DNA from: Cyanobacteria bacterium SBLK
GTDB taxonomy: Bacteria > Cyanobacteriota > Cyanobacteriia > Cyanobacteriales > Spirulinaceae
DNA: 32,355 nt
Reading direction: 5' to 3'
Assembly: GCA_017746715.1 (NCBI GenBank)
Contig: JAGHZQ010000050.1
Coordinates: 1-32,355 of the forward strand
The position numbers were made by a program, and so were the translations under genes. Positions within the stretch are counted from its first letter, which is position 1; every line of letters begins with the position of its first letter. The notes beneath the pieces were generated by a model. It worked only from the letters and a program-made list of their open reading frames with translations. It did not search any database and was not told the origin of the DNA. Shown here piece after piece: positions 10,401 to 17,249 of the stretch.

Positions 10401-12817
10401 ATGAAGCCCCTCTCGTGACGGCTTCTGGAACGGGTCGAGGTGGCAATATTTATATTTATGGTCGAGAGGATGTCACGACAGGAAATATTAATGCTCGTTC
10501 ATTTGCACGACGAGGCGGAGAAATTTATATTGATTCGAGCAACTCCATCCGAGCCAACGATAAAATCGAAACCAATCGAAATGATATCACGTTCAATTCA
10601 TCAGTAGAACTGAATGATAATGTTGAAATTTCGATTAGAGATTCAGGGAATATTCGCTTTAACGAGACCGTTGACGGGCAACACGATCTTAATCTGAATA
10701 CGGGGACGGGAACGGTTTATTTTAATGATGAGGTCGGGATATCTGCACCCTTGAATAATCTCAACATTCGAGGAGAGGTTTCGAGTTCCGACACTCCCAT
10801 CGAAATTGCAACCGTTAACAACATGACAACAGGCAATATTACCTCATCCAACGGGATCGCCCTCACCAGTCAAGACGGACGAATTACATCAGAAAACCTC
10901 GATACCTCAGCCGTAGATGATGCGGGAAATATTACCTTGCAAGGGAATAACATTTCTGTTGCAACTATCAACGCTCAAAGTGAAAATGGAACGGGAGGCA
11001 ATGTTACCGCGATCGCTCCCCAATTCTTCCAAGCAACCGATACTTTTAGCGATCGCAACGGACAAAACGCCAGCATTTCCGTTGCGGGTGCGGTAGAAGG
11101 GGGCGAAGTCAAGATTTATCACGGCGGTAACGGTCAAACTCCCTTTATTGTCGGCGATGCAAGCATTAACGGCACTACTGGAGAAATTACCCGAGGCAAT
11201 GATGCCCCAGAACAAAGCATCGAAACTTACCAAGAATATCCCTACACTCACAAACAGGATAGCGATCGCCTGCAAATCGTCTCCGTCCCTCAACCCCAAA
11301 TCCCCATTCAACCCGAGCCAACCCCCGCACCCCATCCCGTCACGCCTCCCCCCGAAATTCCCGAACCCTTAGAAGAACTCGATCGCGGCAAAAACCCCAT
11401 CGAAGACCTCGCCTTCCTCATCGGCGATATTCTCAACGCCCAAACAACCATTAGCACCGACGAAACGGGAGATTATGCCTTCGAGTGGCAAACCACCAAC
11501 CCCAACACCGGAGAGCAAGTCTTGCTTTCCCTCAATGCCGATAATCCTTATCCTGAAGAAACCGCCAACTCTCCCGAAATCGCCCCTATTTCCGCCCCTA
11601 TTCTGCCCTCACTCAACACCCTAACCGCTCTCAACTTCAACGCCAACCCCGAGCAACTGATCGCCGATATCGACCAATTGCTAGAAGATGAATATGAAAC
11701 TTACTTTGGCGAGGATCTTGCAGATAAAGAAGTAACCGCCCAAAGCATCCGCGAAACCCTGAAAACCATCGAACTCGAAACCGGAACGCGAGCCGTCGTC
11801 ATCTATGCTCTGCCCTTACCCGACGCATTGCAACTGGTTCTCGTCCGTCCCGATGCCCCGCCCCTCGTCCATCGCGTCCCCGAAGCCGATCCCCGCACCC
11901 TCAAACAAACCGTCGCCCTCTTCCGCCACCGCATTGCAGACAAAAACCACCACCACTATCTCAATTCTGCCCAAAAACTGCACGCATGGCTCGTTGCCCC
12001 CCTCGCAGACGAACTCGATCGCCTCGAAATCGATACCCTCGTTTTTTCCCTCGGGGGAACATTGCGATCGCTTCCCCTCGCCGCCCTCCACGACGGACAG
12101 CAATTCCTGATCGAACGATACAGCCTCGGCACTATCCCCAGCATGAGCCTAACCGATACCCGCTATGCCAGCATCAAAAACGCCAAAGTCCTCGGCATGG
12201 GTGCATCCGAGTTTCCCAATACTCCTTACGAACCCCTTCCTGCCGTTCCTACCGAACTCGCCACCGTCACCACCTCACTTGCTTCAGGCGAATCCTTCCT
12301 CAACGAAGAATTTACCCTCGATAACCTGAAAACCCAACGCGATCGCGGCAACTTTCAAATCGTTCATCTCGCCACCCATGCCTCCTTCCAACCCCAATAT
12401 CCCCAAAACGCACACATCCAATTTTGGGACGAGAAAATCGGCTTAGACGGCTTGCGAAAGGCACGATGGTACGACAATGCAGCCGTCGAACTGTTGGTAC
12501 TGAGTGCTTGCGAGACTGCTGTCGGCGATCGGCGAGTCGAACTGGGCTTTGGCGGACTAGCAGTACAAGCCGGAGTAAAATCCACCGTTGCCAGCTTGTG
12601 GAAAGTGAGTGATATGGGAACTTCTGTCCTCATGGAAGAACTCTATCGCGCCCTCGCCAACCCCGATATTCCCATCAAAGCCGAAGCCCTTCGACAAGCA
12701 CAACTGCGAATGCTCTACGGTGAAGCCGAACCTCCCTCAGAGTTCGGAGAATTATCCGTCGATTTCTCCCATCCTTACTATTGGACGGGATTCTCTCTCA
12801 TTGGCAGCCCTTGGTAA
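7439..12817 (+). CDS. TPS-exported exoprotein with C-terminal CHAT caspase-like peptidase domain (paralogue 2)
   Basis: This 1792-residue tandem paralogue of the preceding gene starts 52 bases after its stop, so the two are probably co-transcribed. The ATG at 7439 gives a clean signal peptide (ALAWLAIARNVTAQS). The TPS domain, with GRVTGGNPS and LYLMNPSGFVFG, is very close to that of paralogue 1. The passenger core is longer and largely different, and includes an acidic insert around 8930-9170. The C-terminal CHAT domain keeps the histidine in HLATHAS (codon at 12377) and the cysteine in LVLSACETAVG (codon at 12509). Conservation at both ends with a divergent middle suggests one export and protease chassis carrying different passengers. 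What it cleaves is unknown. Confidence 0.9.
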   Translation: MNVFSPKIHSALFVALAWLAIARNVTAQSIIPAPDGTGTIVNIEGNEFVIEGGTLSGDGANLFHSLLEFGLDANQIATFLTDPQIQNILGRVTGGNPSVIDGLVQVLGGNANLYLMNPSGFVFGANASLNVPGDFFATTADRMGFGNGLWFDVWGDNNYENLTGTPIEFGFGENAGEIVNGGDLAVGEGQTLALLGAQVINTGNLSAPSGNIAISAVGETGRLRMVRQGNVLGFEFVPPTDAKGNALPIAATDIPALITGSGVETHVTVAGDRLLHNGVELPNSVGSVALSGELETAGQTGGNVDVVGDIVALLGVAIDASGTEGGGNVRIGGNAKETGKKFNARRTLVDRDTVLNADALVNGDGGRIVVSADENLGFFGDASARGGSESGDGGLIAIASNNNLVFEGNLDVGAAVEENKNGDRTLLGDNGTIRFKSKNIRIQPSATIQETIANSESAILLSEVPENGDLIIGDTTISELTGNLILQADRDIFVEADSSDLADSVMWFFQNDDSSIQDEHQDTQVLSDLFADLFPDPSKLSEISEDSKIEFSTITSQDSSTIMEQAQIDVSETLFLDQKLGETITFQALGNINLNANLETAGGDLYIQAGQNVQAQHFGNHLAWQDLRTNGDISIIADGNITADNFRQFGDFGYGDPGGNISLISREGNIAIGDIQNFSEYSDGGNVNIVSLEGSISANSIVSSGSTSDLTGAGYGGNITLRAKQDITINQGVISSSGRSSAAQTYVLNRTTIGYSGSGAGTSQGGQINITSQTGNIIVGETGVHSYSSPRNNRSFFLEEESNPLNSRGGNIRIEAAGNIELGAIASFSGTGTNTAVNFGIVPQLNSINTDLNISSPKTSYEIGISQAGHINVISHNGSITVDSGIDSSSSWGFGGNVRLQTPGNITTRDIRTNAKQDGGSISAISESAIDTSSGLVNSMGGKNGGNITLDAVDDINTSGIGSTMLLTSFDANSGNLHIESEGRVNTNEAPLVTASGTGRGGNIYIYGREDVTTGNINARSFARRGGEIYIDSSNSIRANDKIETNRNDITFNSSVELNDNVEISIRDSGNIRFNETVDGQHDLNLNTGTGTVYFNDEVGISAPLNNLNIRGEVSSSDTPIEIATVNNMTTGNITSSNGIALTSQDGRITSENLDTSAVDDAGNITLQGNNISVATINAQSENGTGGNVTAIAPQFFQATDTFSDRNGQNASISVAGAVEGGEVKIYHGGNGQTPFIVGDASINGTTGEITRGNDAPEQSIETYQEYPYTHKQDSDRLQIVSVPQPQIPIQPEPTPAPHPVTPPPEIPEPLEELDRGKNPIEDLAFLIGDILNAQTTISTDETGDYAFEWQTTNPNTGEQVLLSLNADNPYPEETANSPEIAPISAPILPSLNTLTALNFNANPEQLIADIDQLLEDEYETYFGEDLADKEVTAQSIRETLKTIELETGTRAVVIYALPLPDALQLVLVRPDAPPLVHRVPEADPRTLKQTVALFRHRIADKNHHHYLNSAQKLHAWLVAPLADELDRLEIDTLVFSLGGTLRSLPLAALHDGQQFLIERYSLGTIPSMSLTDTRYASIKNAKVLGMGASEFPNTPYEPLPAVPTELATVTTSLASGESFLNEEFTLDNLKTQRDRGNFQIVHLATHASFQPQYPQNAHIQFWDEKIGLDGLRKARWYDNAAVELLVLSACETAVGDRRVELGFGGLAVQAGVKSTVASLWKVSDMGTSVLMEELYRALANPDIPIKAEALRQAQLRMLYGEAEPPSEFGELSVDFSHPYYWTGFSLIGSPW
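11177..11278 (+). repeat. 102-bp tract identical to 5698-5799 in the upstream paralogue
   Basis: This is the second copy of the perfectly shared segment, at the passenger/linker boundary of paralogue 2. The next differences are at 11176 (T against G) and 11279 (G against A). Confidence 0.85.
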
Positions 12818-12916
12818 ACACCGATGCGATCGCGTTGGCAAAGCCTCTCCTTTGGAGTTAGCGTCTCGGAACGAGAATCACTTTCCTCACAACGTAAAGA
12901 AATATAAAGCAAACTT

Positions 12917-12945
12917 TTGCGAAAAAATATTCCTTCCCCCCGATA
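12917..12945 (+). promoter_or_regulatory. Copy C of a shared upstream element, TTGCGA-N16-CCCGATA
   Basis: TTGCGA at 12917-12922 and CCCGATA at 12939-12945 are separated exactly as in the copies at 13290 and 14395. The element lies 31 bases before the ATG of the small gene at 12976. CCCGATAA resembles the -10 element of sigma-28/FliA-type promoters (GCCGATAA). That reading is inference. Confidence 0.55.
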
Positions 12946-12975
12946 AGACAGATAGAAGTCACTGAGTTAATTGTC

Positions 12976-13167
12976 ATGTTTGACATTCGCGAAATTGTTC
13001 GAGATGCGATCTCGACGGGGTATCTCACCATTGAAGCCGAAGATCGATTGCGCCATTGCCTTCAAACCAAACTGGATCGAGATGCGATCGGTGCATTTTT
13101 CAAGTTGCAGCAATGCGTGATGGAAGGATTGGTCAAACAACAGGCTCGCGAGTTGCTCGTCAATTAG
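12976..13167 (+). CDS. Small conserved-type cyanobacterial protein, function unknown
   Basis: This 63-residue, probably cytoplasmic, helical protein begins MFDIREIVRDAISTGYLT and ends ARELLVN. It has no signal peptide, membrane segment or metal motif. The pattern of charged helices (EAEDRLRHCLQTKLDRDAIG, then FFKLQQCVMEGLV) resembles small conserved proteins I recall from other cyanobacteria, but I cannot attach a function. It is followed by its own intergenic region and is preceded by the same upstream element as the two PEP-CTERM genes after it. This suggests co-regulation with them rather than with the CHAT operon. The ATG at 12976 is the only sensible start. Confidence 0.65.
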   Translation: MFDIREIVRDAISTGYLTIEAEDRLRHCLQTKLDRDAIGAFFKLQQCVMEGLVKQQARELLVN

Positions 13168-13206
13168 TTCGCAGATTTTTTTACGCCGTTGTATAAAACA
13201 CTTTTG

Positions 13207-13220
13207 CTTTCTCGAGAAAG
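13207..13220. promoter_or_regulatory. Perfect 14-bp palindrome CTTTCTCGAGAAAG
   Basis: This exact inverted repeat lies 40 bases after the stop of the small gene and about 80 bases before the next promoter element. It could be an operator for the PEP-CTERM gene at 13367, or part of a weak terminator. No T-run follows, so a terminator is less likely. Confidence 0.35.
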
Positions 13221-13289
13221 ACATAGAAAGCAATACGAATTGAGTTCAACTCGAGTCCCCACGATGAAATTTCTAAATTTATCGCTGAG

Positions 13290-13337
13290 TTGCGAAAAAA
13301 AGACAAAGCTCCCCGATAGATATTTAGAGAGGGCGAT
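13290..13337 (+). promoter_or_regulatory. Copy A of the shared upstream element, with an extended conserved block
   Basis: TTGCGA (13290-13295) and CCCGATA (13312-13318) have the same spacing as copies B and C. From 13312 to 13337 the sequence is identical over 26 bases to 14417-14442 upstream of the next gene. Both are also preceded by TTCAACTCGAGT (13245-13256 here), about 45 bases upstream. CCCGATA lies 55 bases before the chosen ATG at 13367. It is probably a promoter plus leader shared by the two genes. Confidence 0.65.
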
Positions 13338-13366
13338 TGAATCCTAAATTTTTGGAGGAAAGGATT

Positions 13367-14296
13367 ATGGCATGGTTGTTGGATCGGAAACAATCTTTAC
13401 TGGCACGATTGGGTCATCCCAAAACGATCCTGATTGGGTCTTTAAGCATCCTATGTGCTTTGGGATTAAACGCGCGATCGGTATTGGCTGGAACGCTCTA
13501 TCAAGACTGGAATTATGCCATTGATTCTGCCGAGGATAGCTTGGGAATCGGACAGGTGGGCAACACCGTTTACGAACTCAACGCGATGGCGATTAAACAA
13601 ACCGAAGAACGCATCTTTGTCGCCTTAAAATCGAATATGCCTTGGGGTGGAACCCACGATCCCGGAGCTTACGATCGCCATGTCGGTTACAGCGATTTGC
13701 TCTTCAATTTTACGGGAACAAATCTCAATACTGCCAATGCGAACAGCAGCTTAATTGGCATTCGCTTCTCGGATAATAATGATTCCGATGCTCCGTCATT
13801 AGGCGTTTACGGTAATGTAAACGCACGAGATAAAGCCCGAGAAAACGATAATCCTCAAGGGAGCTTGCAAGGATATATTAATGCCGTTCATCGATATGGC
13901 AAAACAGCTTCAATTGGCGATCTAGCTGTCAACGATCCCTACTTCGATCTCAACAGCCATATCCCCAGTTTAATCAATACGGGGAATCGTATTGGCGATG
14001 TTGAAATCCTATCCGATTTAACGGGTTTGGGTTTAGATTTCGACCATTTCAATATTGGTGGTTCTTATACTTACGGTTTCAGCTTCGATCGCGCCTTACT
14101 TCCCGATGGCGATTTTATCGCTCATCTCAGTTTAGATTGCAATAACGATCATATTGCTTTACTCGGAACTGTCGAACCCGAGCCAGAACCAGAACCCGTT
14201 CCCGAACCTTCCACCGCGTTAGCTTTAGGTGCATTAAGTTTGCTTGCTGGCGTGACAAAAATACGCCGCCGTCGCGATTGTTTGCCGAATTCATAA
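13367..14296 (+). CDS. PEP-CTERM surface protein, paralogue of the protein at 15475
   Basis: The mature protein of this 309-residue precursor should be exported and then processed by an exosortase at the cell envelope. The signal peptide ends LNARSVLA and the mature protein starts GTLYQDWNYAIDS. The C-terminus has an EPEPEP spacer, then VPEPSTALALGALSLLAGV and an RRRR cluster, which is a classical PEP-CTERM tail. The start is ATG 13367, preceded by GGAGGAA at 13354-13360. The open frame extends back to a TTG at 13337, inside the conserved promoter block, and that extension is rejected. The protein resembles the exosortase-dependent families NCBI calls XDD, but I am not certain which one. It shares the GTL-DWNY-IDS start, the YDRHVGYSDLLFNFTG-like region and the FDRALLPDGDFIAHL region with the protein at 15475. 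Ligand or function is unknown. Confidence 0.9.
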   Translation: MAWLLDRKQSLLARLGHPKTILIGSLSILCALGLNARSVLAGTLYQDWNYAIDSAEDSLGIGQVGNTVYELNAMAIKQTEERIFVALKSNMPWGGTHDPGAYDRHVGYSDLLFNFTGTNLNTANANSSLIGIRFSDNNDSDAPSLGVYGNVNARDKARENDNPQGSLQGYINAVHRYGKTASIGDLAVNDPYFDLNSHIPSLINTGNRIGDVEILSDLTGLGLDFDHFNIGGSYTYGFSFDRALLPDGDFIAHLSLDCNNDHIALLGTVEPEPEPEPVPEPSTALALGALSLLAGVTKIRRRRDCLPNS

Positions 14297-14394
14297 CAAT
14301 ACAAGGTGCATCTACTCTACAAAAGATCGTTCGGCAAAAAAAATTCATTCAACTCGAGTTTTCGCGATCGCTTTTCTCAATTTTTTGTTTGGAT

Positions 14395-14442
14395 TTGCGA
14401 AAAACTCAAACCACTTCCCGATAGATATTTAGAGAGGGCGAT
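14395..14442 (+). promoter_or_regulatory. Copy B of the shared upstream element, with an extended conserved block
   Basis: TTGCGA (14395-14400) and CCCGATA (14417-14423) are followed by the 26-base block shared with copy A (14417-14442). The upstream TTCAACTCGAGT occurs at 14348-14359. CCCGATA lies 56 bases before the ATG at 14473, compared with 55 in copy A, so the whole promoter and leader architecture is duplicated. Confidence 0.65.
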
Positions 14443-14472
14443 CGCCACTCATCAACTTGGAGGCATAAACAA

Positions 14473-15318
14473 ATGAAATACCTAATCAATCCCATAAAAT
14501 CTTTCTCGATTTTAGCAACTGCAACGATTACGACTGCAATGAGTTTAACTTTATTAACTCGCGCAGATCGAGCAACAGCAGCAACTTTAGATTGGGATTC
14601 AACAGGTTGGCAAAGTGGTCAAACATCGGGATTATTTGATATTGGCGGAGGTCAAGTTCAGATCGACATTTCCAAAGGAAGTGAAACTCAATTCAGTAGT
14701 TTTAACGGAAATCAGACCCCCGATGTCAATGCCGTTCTCAATGGCGCAAATCCCGATACAAATCAAGCCTTACACTTACAGATTGACACGCAAAAAATTG
14801 GAGCGATTCCAGAAAATTTAGCAAACAACCAAGTCACTTTAGCTGCTGATTTTTTGGGATATAATAATGGTGTAGTCGATGATGTAACTTTCGATTTATT
14901 TGACATCGACGTAGATTCCTTAAATAGTACCAACTATCAATGGCAAGACCGAGTGATTGTCAAGGGATTTTTAGATGGTGCGGTTATCGATCCGATTTTT
15001 AATATTTTCAATACAAACCATACCGCACAAATCGATCCGTATACTCTTGAAGGAATAAAAGGGGTTGCTAATGATGTCGATGATGGTACCGTTTCAGTTT
15101 CTTTTAGCAGTGCGATCGATCGCTTAGAAGTTCTTTTCACGGATGGCGATGACACTCTCGCAAGCAACCCCGCTTTTCACGGAATTGGTATTGGCGATAT
15201 TAGCTTTCGCGAAATCCCTCCCGAACCGAAACCCGTTCCCGAACCTTCAATTGTATTGGGCTTAGGTTCGATAGGTTTGCTCGTGAGCCGTTGTTCGCGT
15301 CGTCGCTCTCAAAATTAA
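14473..15318 (+). CDS. PEP-CTERM surface protein, type unknown
   Basis: This 281-residue exported protein has a signal peptide (MSLTLLTRADRATAATLDW) and an acidic, Asn/Asp-rich body. It ends in PEPKPVPEPSIVLGLGSIGLL followed by SRRRS, a PEP-CTERM sorting tail. Start ATG 14473 is supported by TTGGAGG at 14457-14463. The body (for example VDDVTFDLFDIDVDSL and RLEVLFTDGDDTLASNPAFHGIGIG) looks like an all-beta anchor-type domain, but I do not recognise a named family. It is not a paralogue of its neighbours at 13367 and 15475, yet it shares its promoter with the former. No exosortase gene is in the window. Confidence 0.88.
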   Translation: MKYLINPIKSFSILATATITTAMSLTLLTRADRATAATLDWDSTGWQSGQTSGLFDIGGGQVQIDISKGSETQFSSFNGNQTPDVNAVLNGANPDTNQALHLQIDTQKIGAIPENLANNQVTLAADFLGYNNGVVDDVTFDLFDIDVDSLNSTNYQWQDRVIVKGFLDGAVIDPIFNIFNTNHTAQIDPYTLEGIKGVANDVDDGTVSVSFSSAIDRLEVLFTDGDDTLASNPAFHGIGIGDISFREIPPEPKPVPEPSIVLGLGSIGLLVSRCSRRRSQN

Positions 15319-15364
15319 TTGGCGAGTGAGTTTACCCAGCGAATAACTCCAAACTCGTCATCAT

Positions 15365-15386
15365 TTTTTTGCAGAGGTGCAAAAAA
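15365..15386. terminator. 9-bp perfect inverted repeat (TTTTTTGCA/TGCAAAAAA), possible terminator
   Basis: The arms at 15365-15373 and 15378-15386 are separated by GAGG and lie 46 bases after the stop of the PEP-CTERM gene at 14473. The A- and T-flanked stem followed by GTTTTGTT could terminate transcription. The GC part of the stem is short, so this is tentative, and an operator for the next gene is an alternative. Confidence 0.35.
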
Positions 15387-15474
15387 GTTTTGTTCTAGCA
15401 AAAACAGAACAGAAAACGCCACATTCAATCAATTTCACTTGAGTCTAAGTTCATCAATTTGGAGAAATAAATCC

Positions 15475-16365
15475 ATGAAATCTTTAGTCAATCGTACAAA
15501 ATCTTTACTCATTTTGGGTGCAATGACCATCACCGGAACGATTTGTTTAAACTCGACTCCTACTTTAGCTGGAACGCTTCATGGCGATTGGAATTATAGC
15601 ATTGATTCGAGTAACGATAGCATGGCAGGAAACCATGTTGGCGGTACAAAATACGAAATCTTTAGCATGGCTATGAAGCAAACTGCCGATGAAATTATTA
15701 TGGCGATTAATACCAACTTTGGCATTGATGGAGCGAGCAGTCAATACGCTAACGATGGCCATGTTAGTTGGGGAGATATGCTCTTGAATTTCACCGATCT
15801 ATCCTTGGATGCTGCAAGTAATGCGGCTCAATTATTCGGCATTCGTTTTGCTGCCAATAATGAATCAGGTGTACCCGAATTGGGAGTCTATGAGAACGTC
15901 ATCGGGAAAACCATTGCTCGCGAAAACGGACTATTATTACAAGATGCCAGTTTGCGCGGTTATAACAATTGGGTTTCCAGTCGTGGCGGACATCCACAAA
16001 TTGGCGAACTCAGTGCTAACGATCCCTATTTCAGTCAAGACCATCACATCCAAAATGTCATCGCATCGGGAAACAAAATTGGAGATGTTAATTTACTGAG
16101 CGATTTGAGTAATTTAGGACTCGATTTCGGTCATTTTGGTGCAACGGGAACGCAAACCATTGCCTTTAGTTTTGCCCGCGATTTATTGCCCGACGGCAGT
16201 TTTATCGCTCATTTAGCTCCCGAATGCGATAACGATGTTATTGCCATGCGCGGATTGCTCGAAACACCTCCAGAACCCGTCCCAGAACCTTCTGCGGCTT
16301 TAGCTTTAGGGGCATTTGGTTTACTTTTCAGTGCCAAGAAAATGCGCCGTCGGCATACTTCTTAA
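15475..16365 (+). CDS. PEP-CTERM surface protein, paralogue of the protein at 13367
   Basis: This 296-residue exported protein has a signal peptide (CLNSTPTLAGTLHGDW) and the mature start GTLHGDWNYSIDS, matching the 13367 product. Shared landmarks include HVSWGDMLLNFTDL, FGIRFAANNESGVPELGVYENV and FARDLLPDGSFIAHLAPECDND. The tail PVPEPSAALALGAFGLLF plus KKMRRRH is a PEP-CTERM signal. The start is ATG 15475, with GGAG seen at 15461-15464. The frame is open back to 15319 but without supporting features. Unlike its paralogue it has no copy of the TTGCGA/CCCGATA element, so regulation may have diverged after duplication. Function is unknown. Confidence 0.9.
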   Translation: MKSLVNRTKSLLILGAMTITGTICLNSTPTLAGTLHGDWNYSIDSSNDSMAGNHVGGTKYEIFSMAMKQTADEIIMAINTNFGIDGASSQYANDGHVSWGDMLLNFTDLSLDAASNAAQLFGIRFAANNESGVPELGVYENVIGKTIARENGLLLQDASLRGYNNWVSSRGGHPQIGELSANDPYFSQDHHIQNVIASGNKIGDVNLLSDLSNLGLDFGHFGATGTQTIAFSFARDLLPDGSFIAHLAPECDNDVIAMRGLLETPPEPVPEPSAALALGAFGLLFSAKKMRRRHTS

Positions 16366-16440
16366 TCCGCGATAGGGGTGTTAAATTTAATACCCCTACA
16401 ATATCCATTATTTGCAATAAAATACGAACGCTGACGAATC

Positions 16441-17151
16441 ATGAATGGAAACAAATTACTCCTTGGTTTTTTAGGAGGAACGATCGCGTTAATTGCCTCT
16501 TCTGAATCCGCGATCGCTTTCACTCTCGATCGTTTATCTTCCGATGCGGAAATGAACGCTCTCATGCAAGATATTGCTTTTGTTGCGGAAGGAAGAATTG
16601 GCGATCGCAGTGGTGCGGCAACTTACGAATTGGATCTCCACGAAGCCGATCCGGGATTTCCCCAAATAACCGACCAATTCAACTGGCAAAGTGGCATAAC
16701 GGAAGCCTTTGAACTCTCCTATAATTCTAACTCCAACCAAGTCGATTTTCTCATCGGCGATCGCCTTCTTTCTCATGCCTATAGCGACCCCTTTTCCGAT
16801 ATTTTCATTCGCACTCGTGCCGTCAATTCCGGGAGTAGTATTCTCCTCAATAACTTAGAACTCAACGGCACGAATTTAGGAGAAAAATCCCACGCAATCG
16901 CGGCACAAGGCGGACTCGATATTTTACAAATTGGAGACATTGGCGAAGATTTTAAACTGACGGGAGAAGTCATGATGAATTGGGAAAAAGTGCCTCCCAC
17001 GCAATCAAGATTAGCCTTTCAAATCAAAATTGCCGACACGGGAGATACACCCCCTCCCAAAAAAGATATCCCCGAACCCGGTTTGTTAATTGGTTTAGGT
17101 TTTTTCAGTTTGTTGGGATTGCGATCGCGTCGTTTCTGTAAAGAATCGTAA
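16441..17151 (+). CDS. PEP-CTERM-like exported protein (IPEP variant tail)
   Basis: This 236-residue protein has a signal peptide (IALIASSESAIAFTLDR) and ends DIPEPGLLIGLGFFSLLGL followed by RSRR. The tail is a PEP-CTERM signal with isoleucine before PEP. The body begins with an acidic region, then GAATYELDLHEADPG and a strand-rich part (NQVDFLIGDRLLSHAYSDPF). It may belong to one of the choice-of-anchor families, but I cannot place it confidently. Start ATG 16441 has only a weak upstream purine stretch. It lies 75 bases after the previous stop and 98 bases before the next gene's ATG, so it may have its own promoter. Confidence 0.82.
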   Translation: MNGNKLLLGFLGGTIALIASSESAIAFTLDRLSSDAEMNALMQDIAFVAEGRIGDRSGAATYELDLHEADPGFPQITDQFNWQSGITEAFELSYNSNSNQVDFLIGDRLLSHAYSDPFSDIFIRTRAVNSGSSILLNNLELNGTNLGEKSHAIAAQGGLDILQIGDIGEDFKLTGEVMMNWEKVPPTQSRLAFQIKIADTGDTPPPKKDIPEPGLLIGLGFFSLLGLRSRRFCKES

Positions 17152-17165
17152 AAAAAGCGATCGAT

Positions 17166-17181
17166 TTGCATAAATATGCAA
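17166..17181. promoter_or_regulatory. Inverted repeat TTGCATA-AA-TATGCAA
   Basis: A perfect 7-bp inverted repeat with a 2-base spacer lies 68 bases upstream of the PEP-CTERM gene at 17250 and just after the previous stop. It is symmetric and short, as expected for a dimeric repressor site. No T-run follows, so a terminator is unlikely. Confidence 0.4.
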
Positions 17182-17249
17182 GCGAATTCCAGAGAAGAAA
17201 TTAGAAGACTCGATCTTGGGTTTAAAGTTCACAACTAGAGAGGTTTATC

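Noticed and set aside
13337..13366. TTG-initiated extension of the PEP-CTERM gene at 13367.
   Set aside because: It overlaps the end of the conserved promoter/leader block, and ATG 13367 has GGAGGAA directly upstream.
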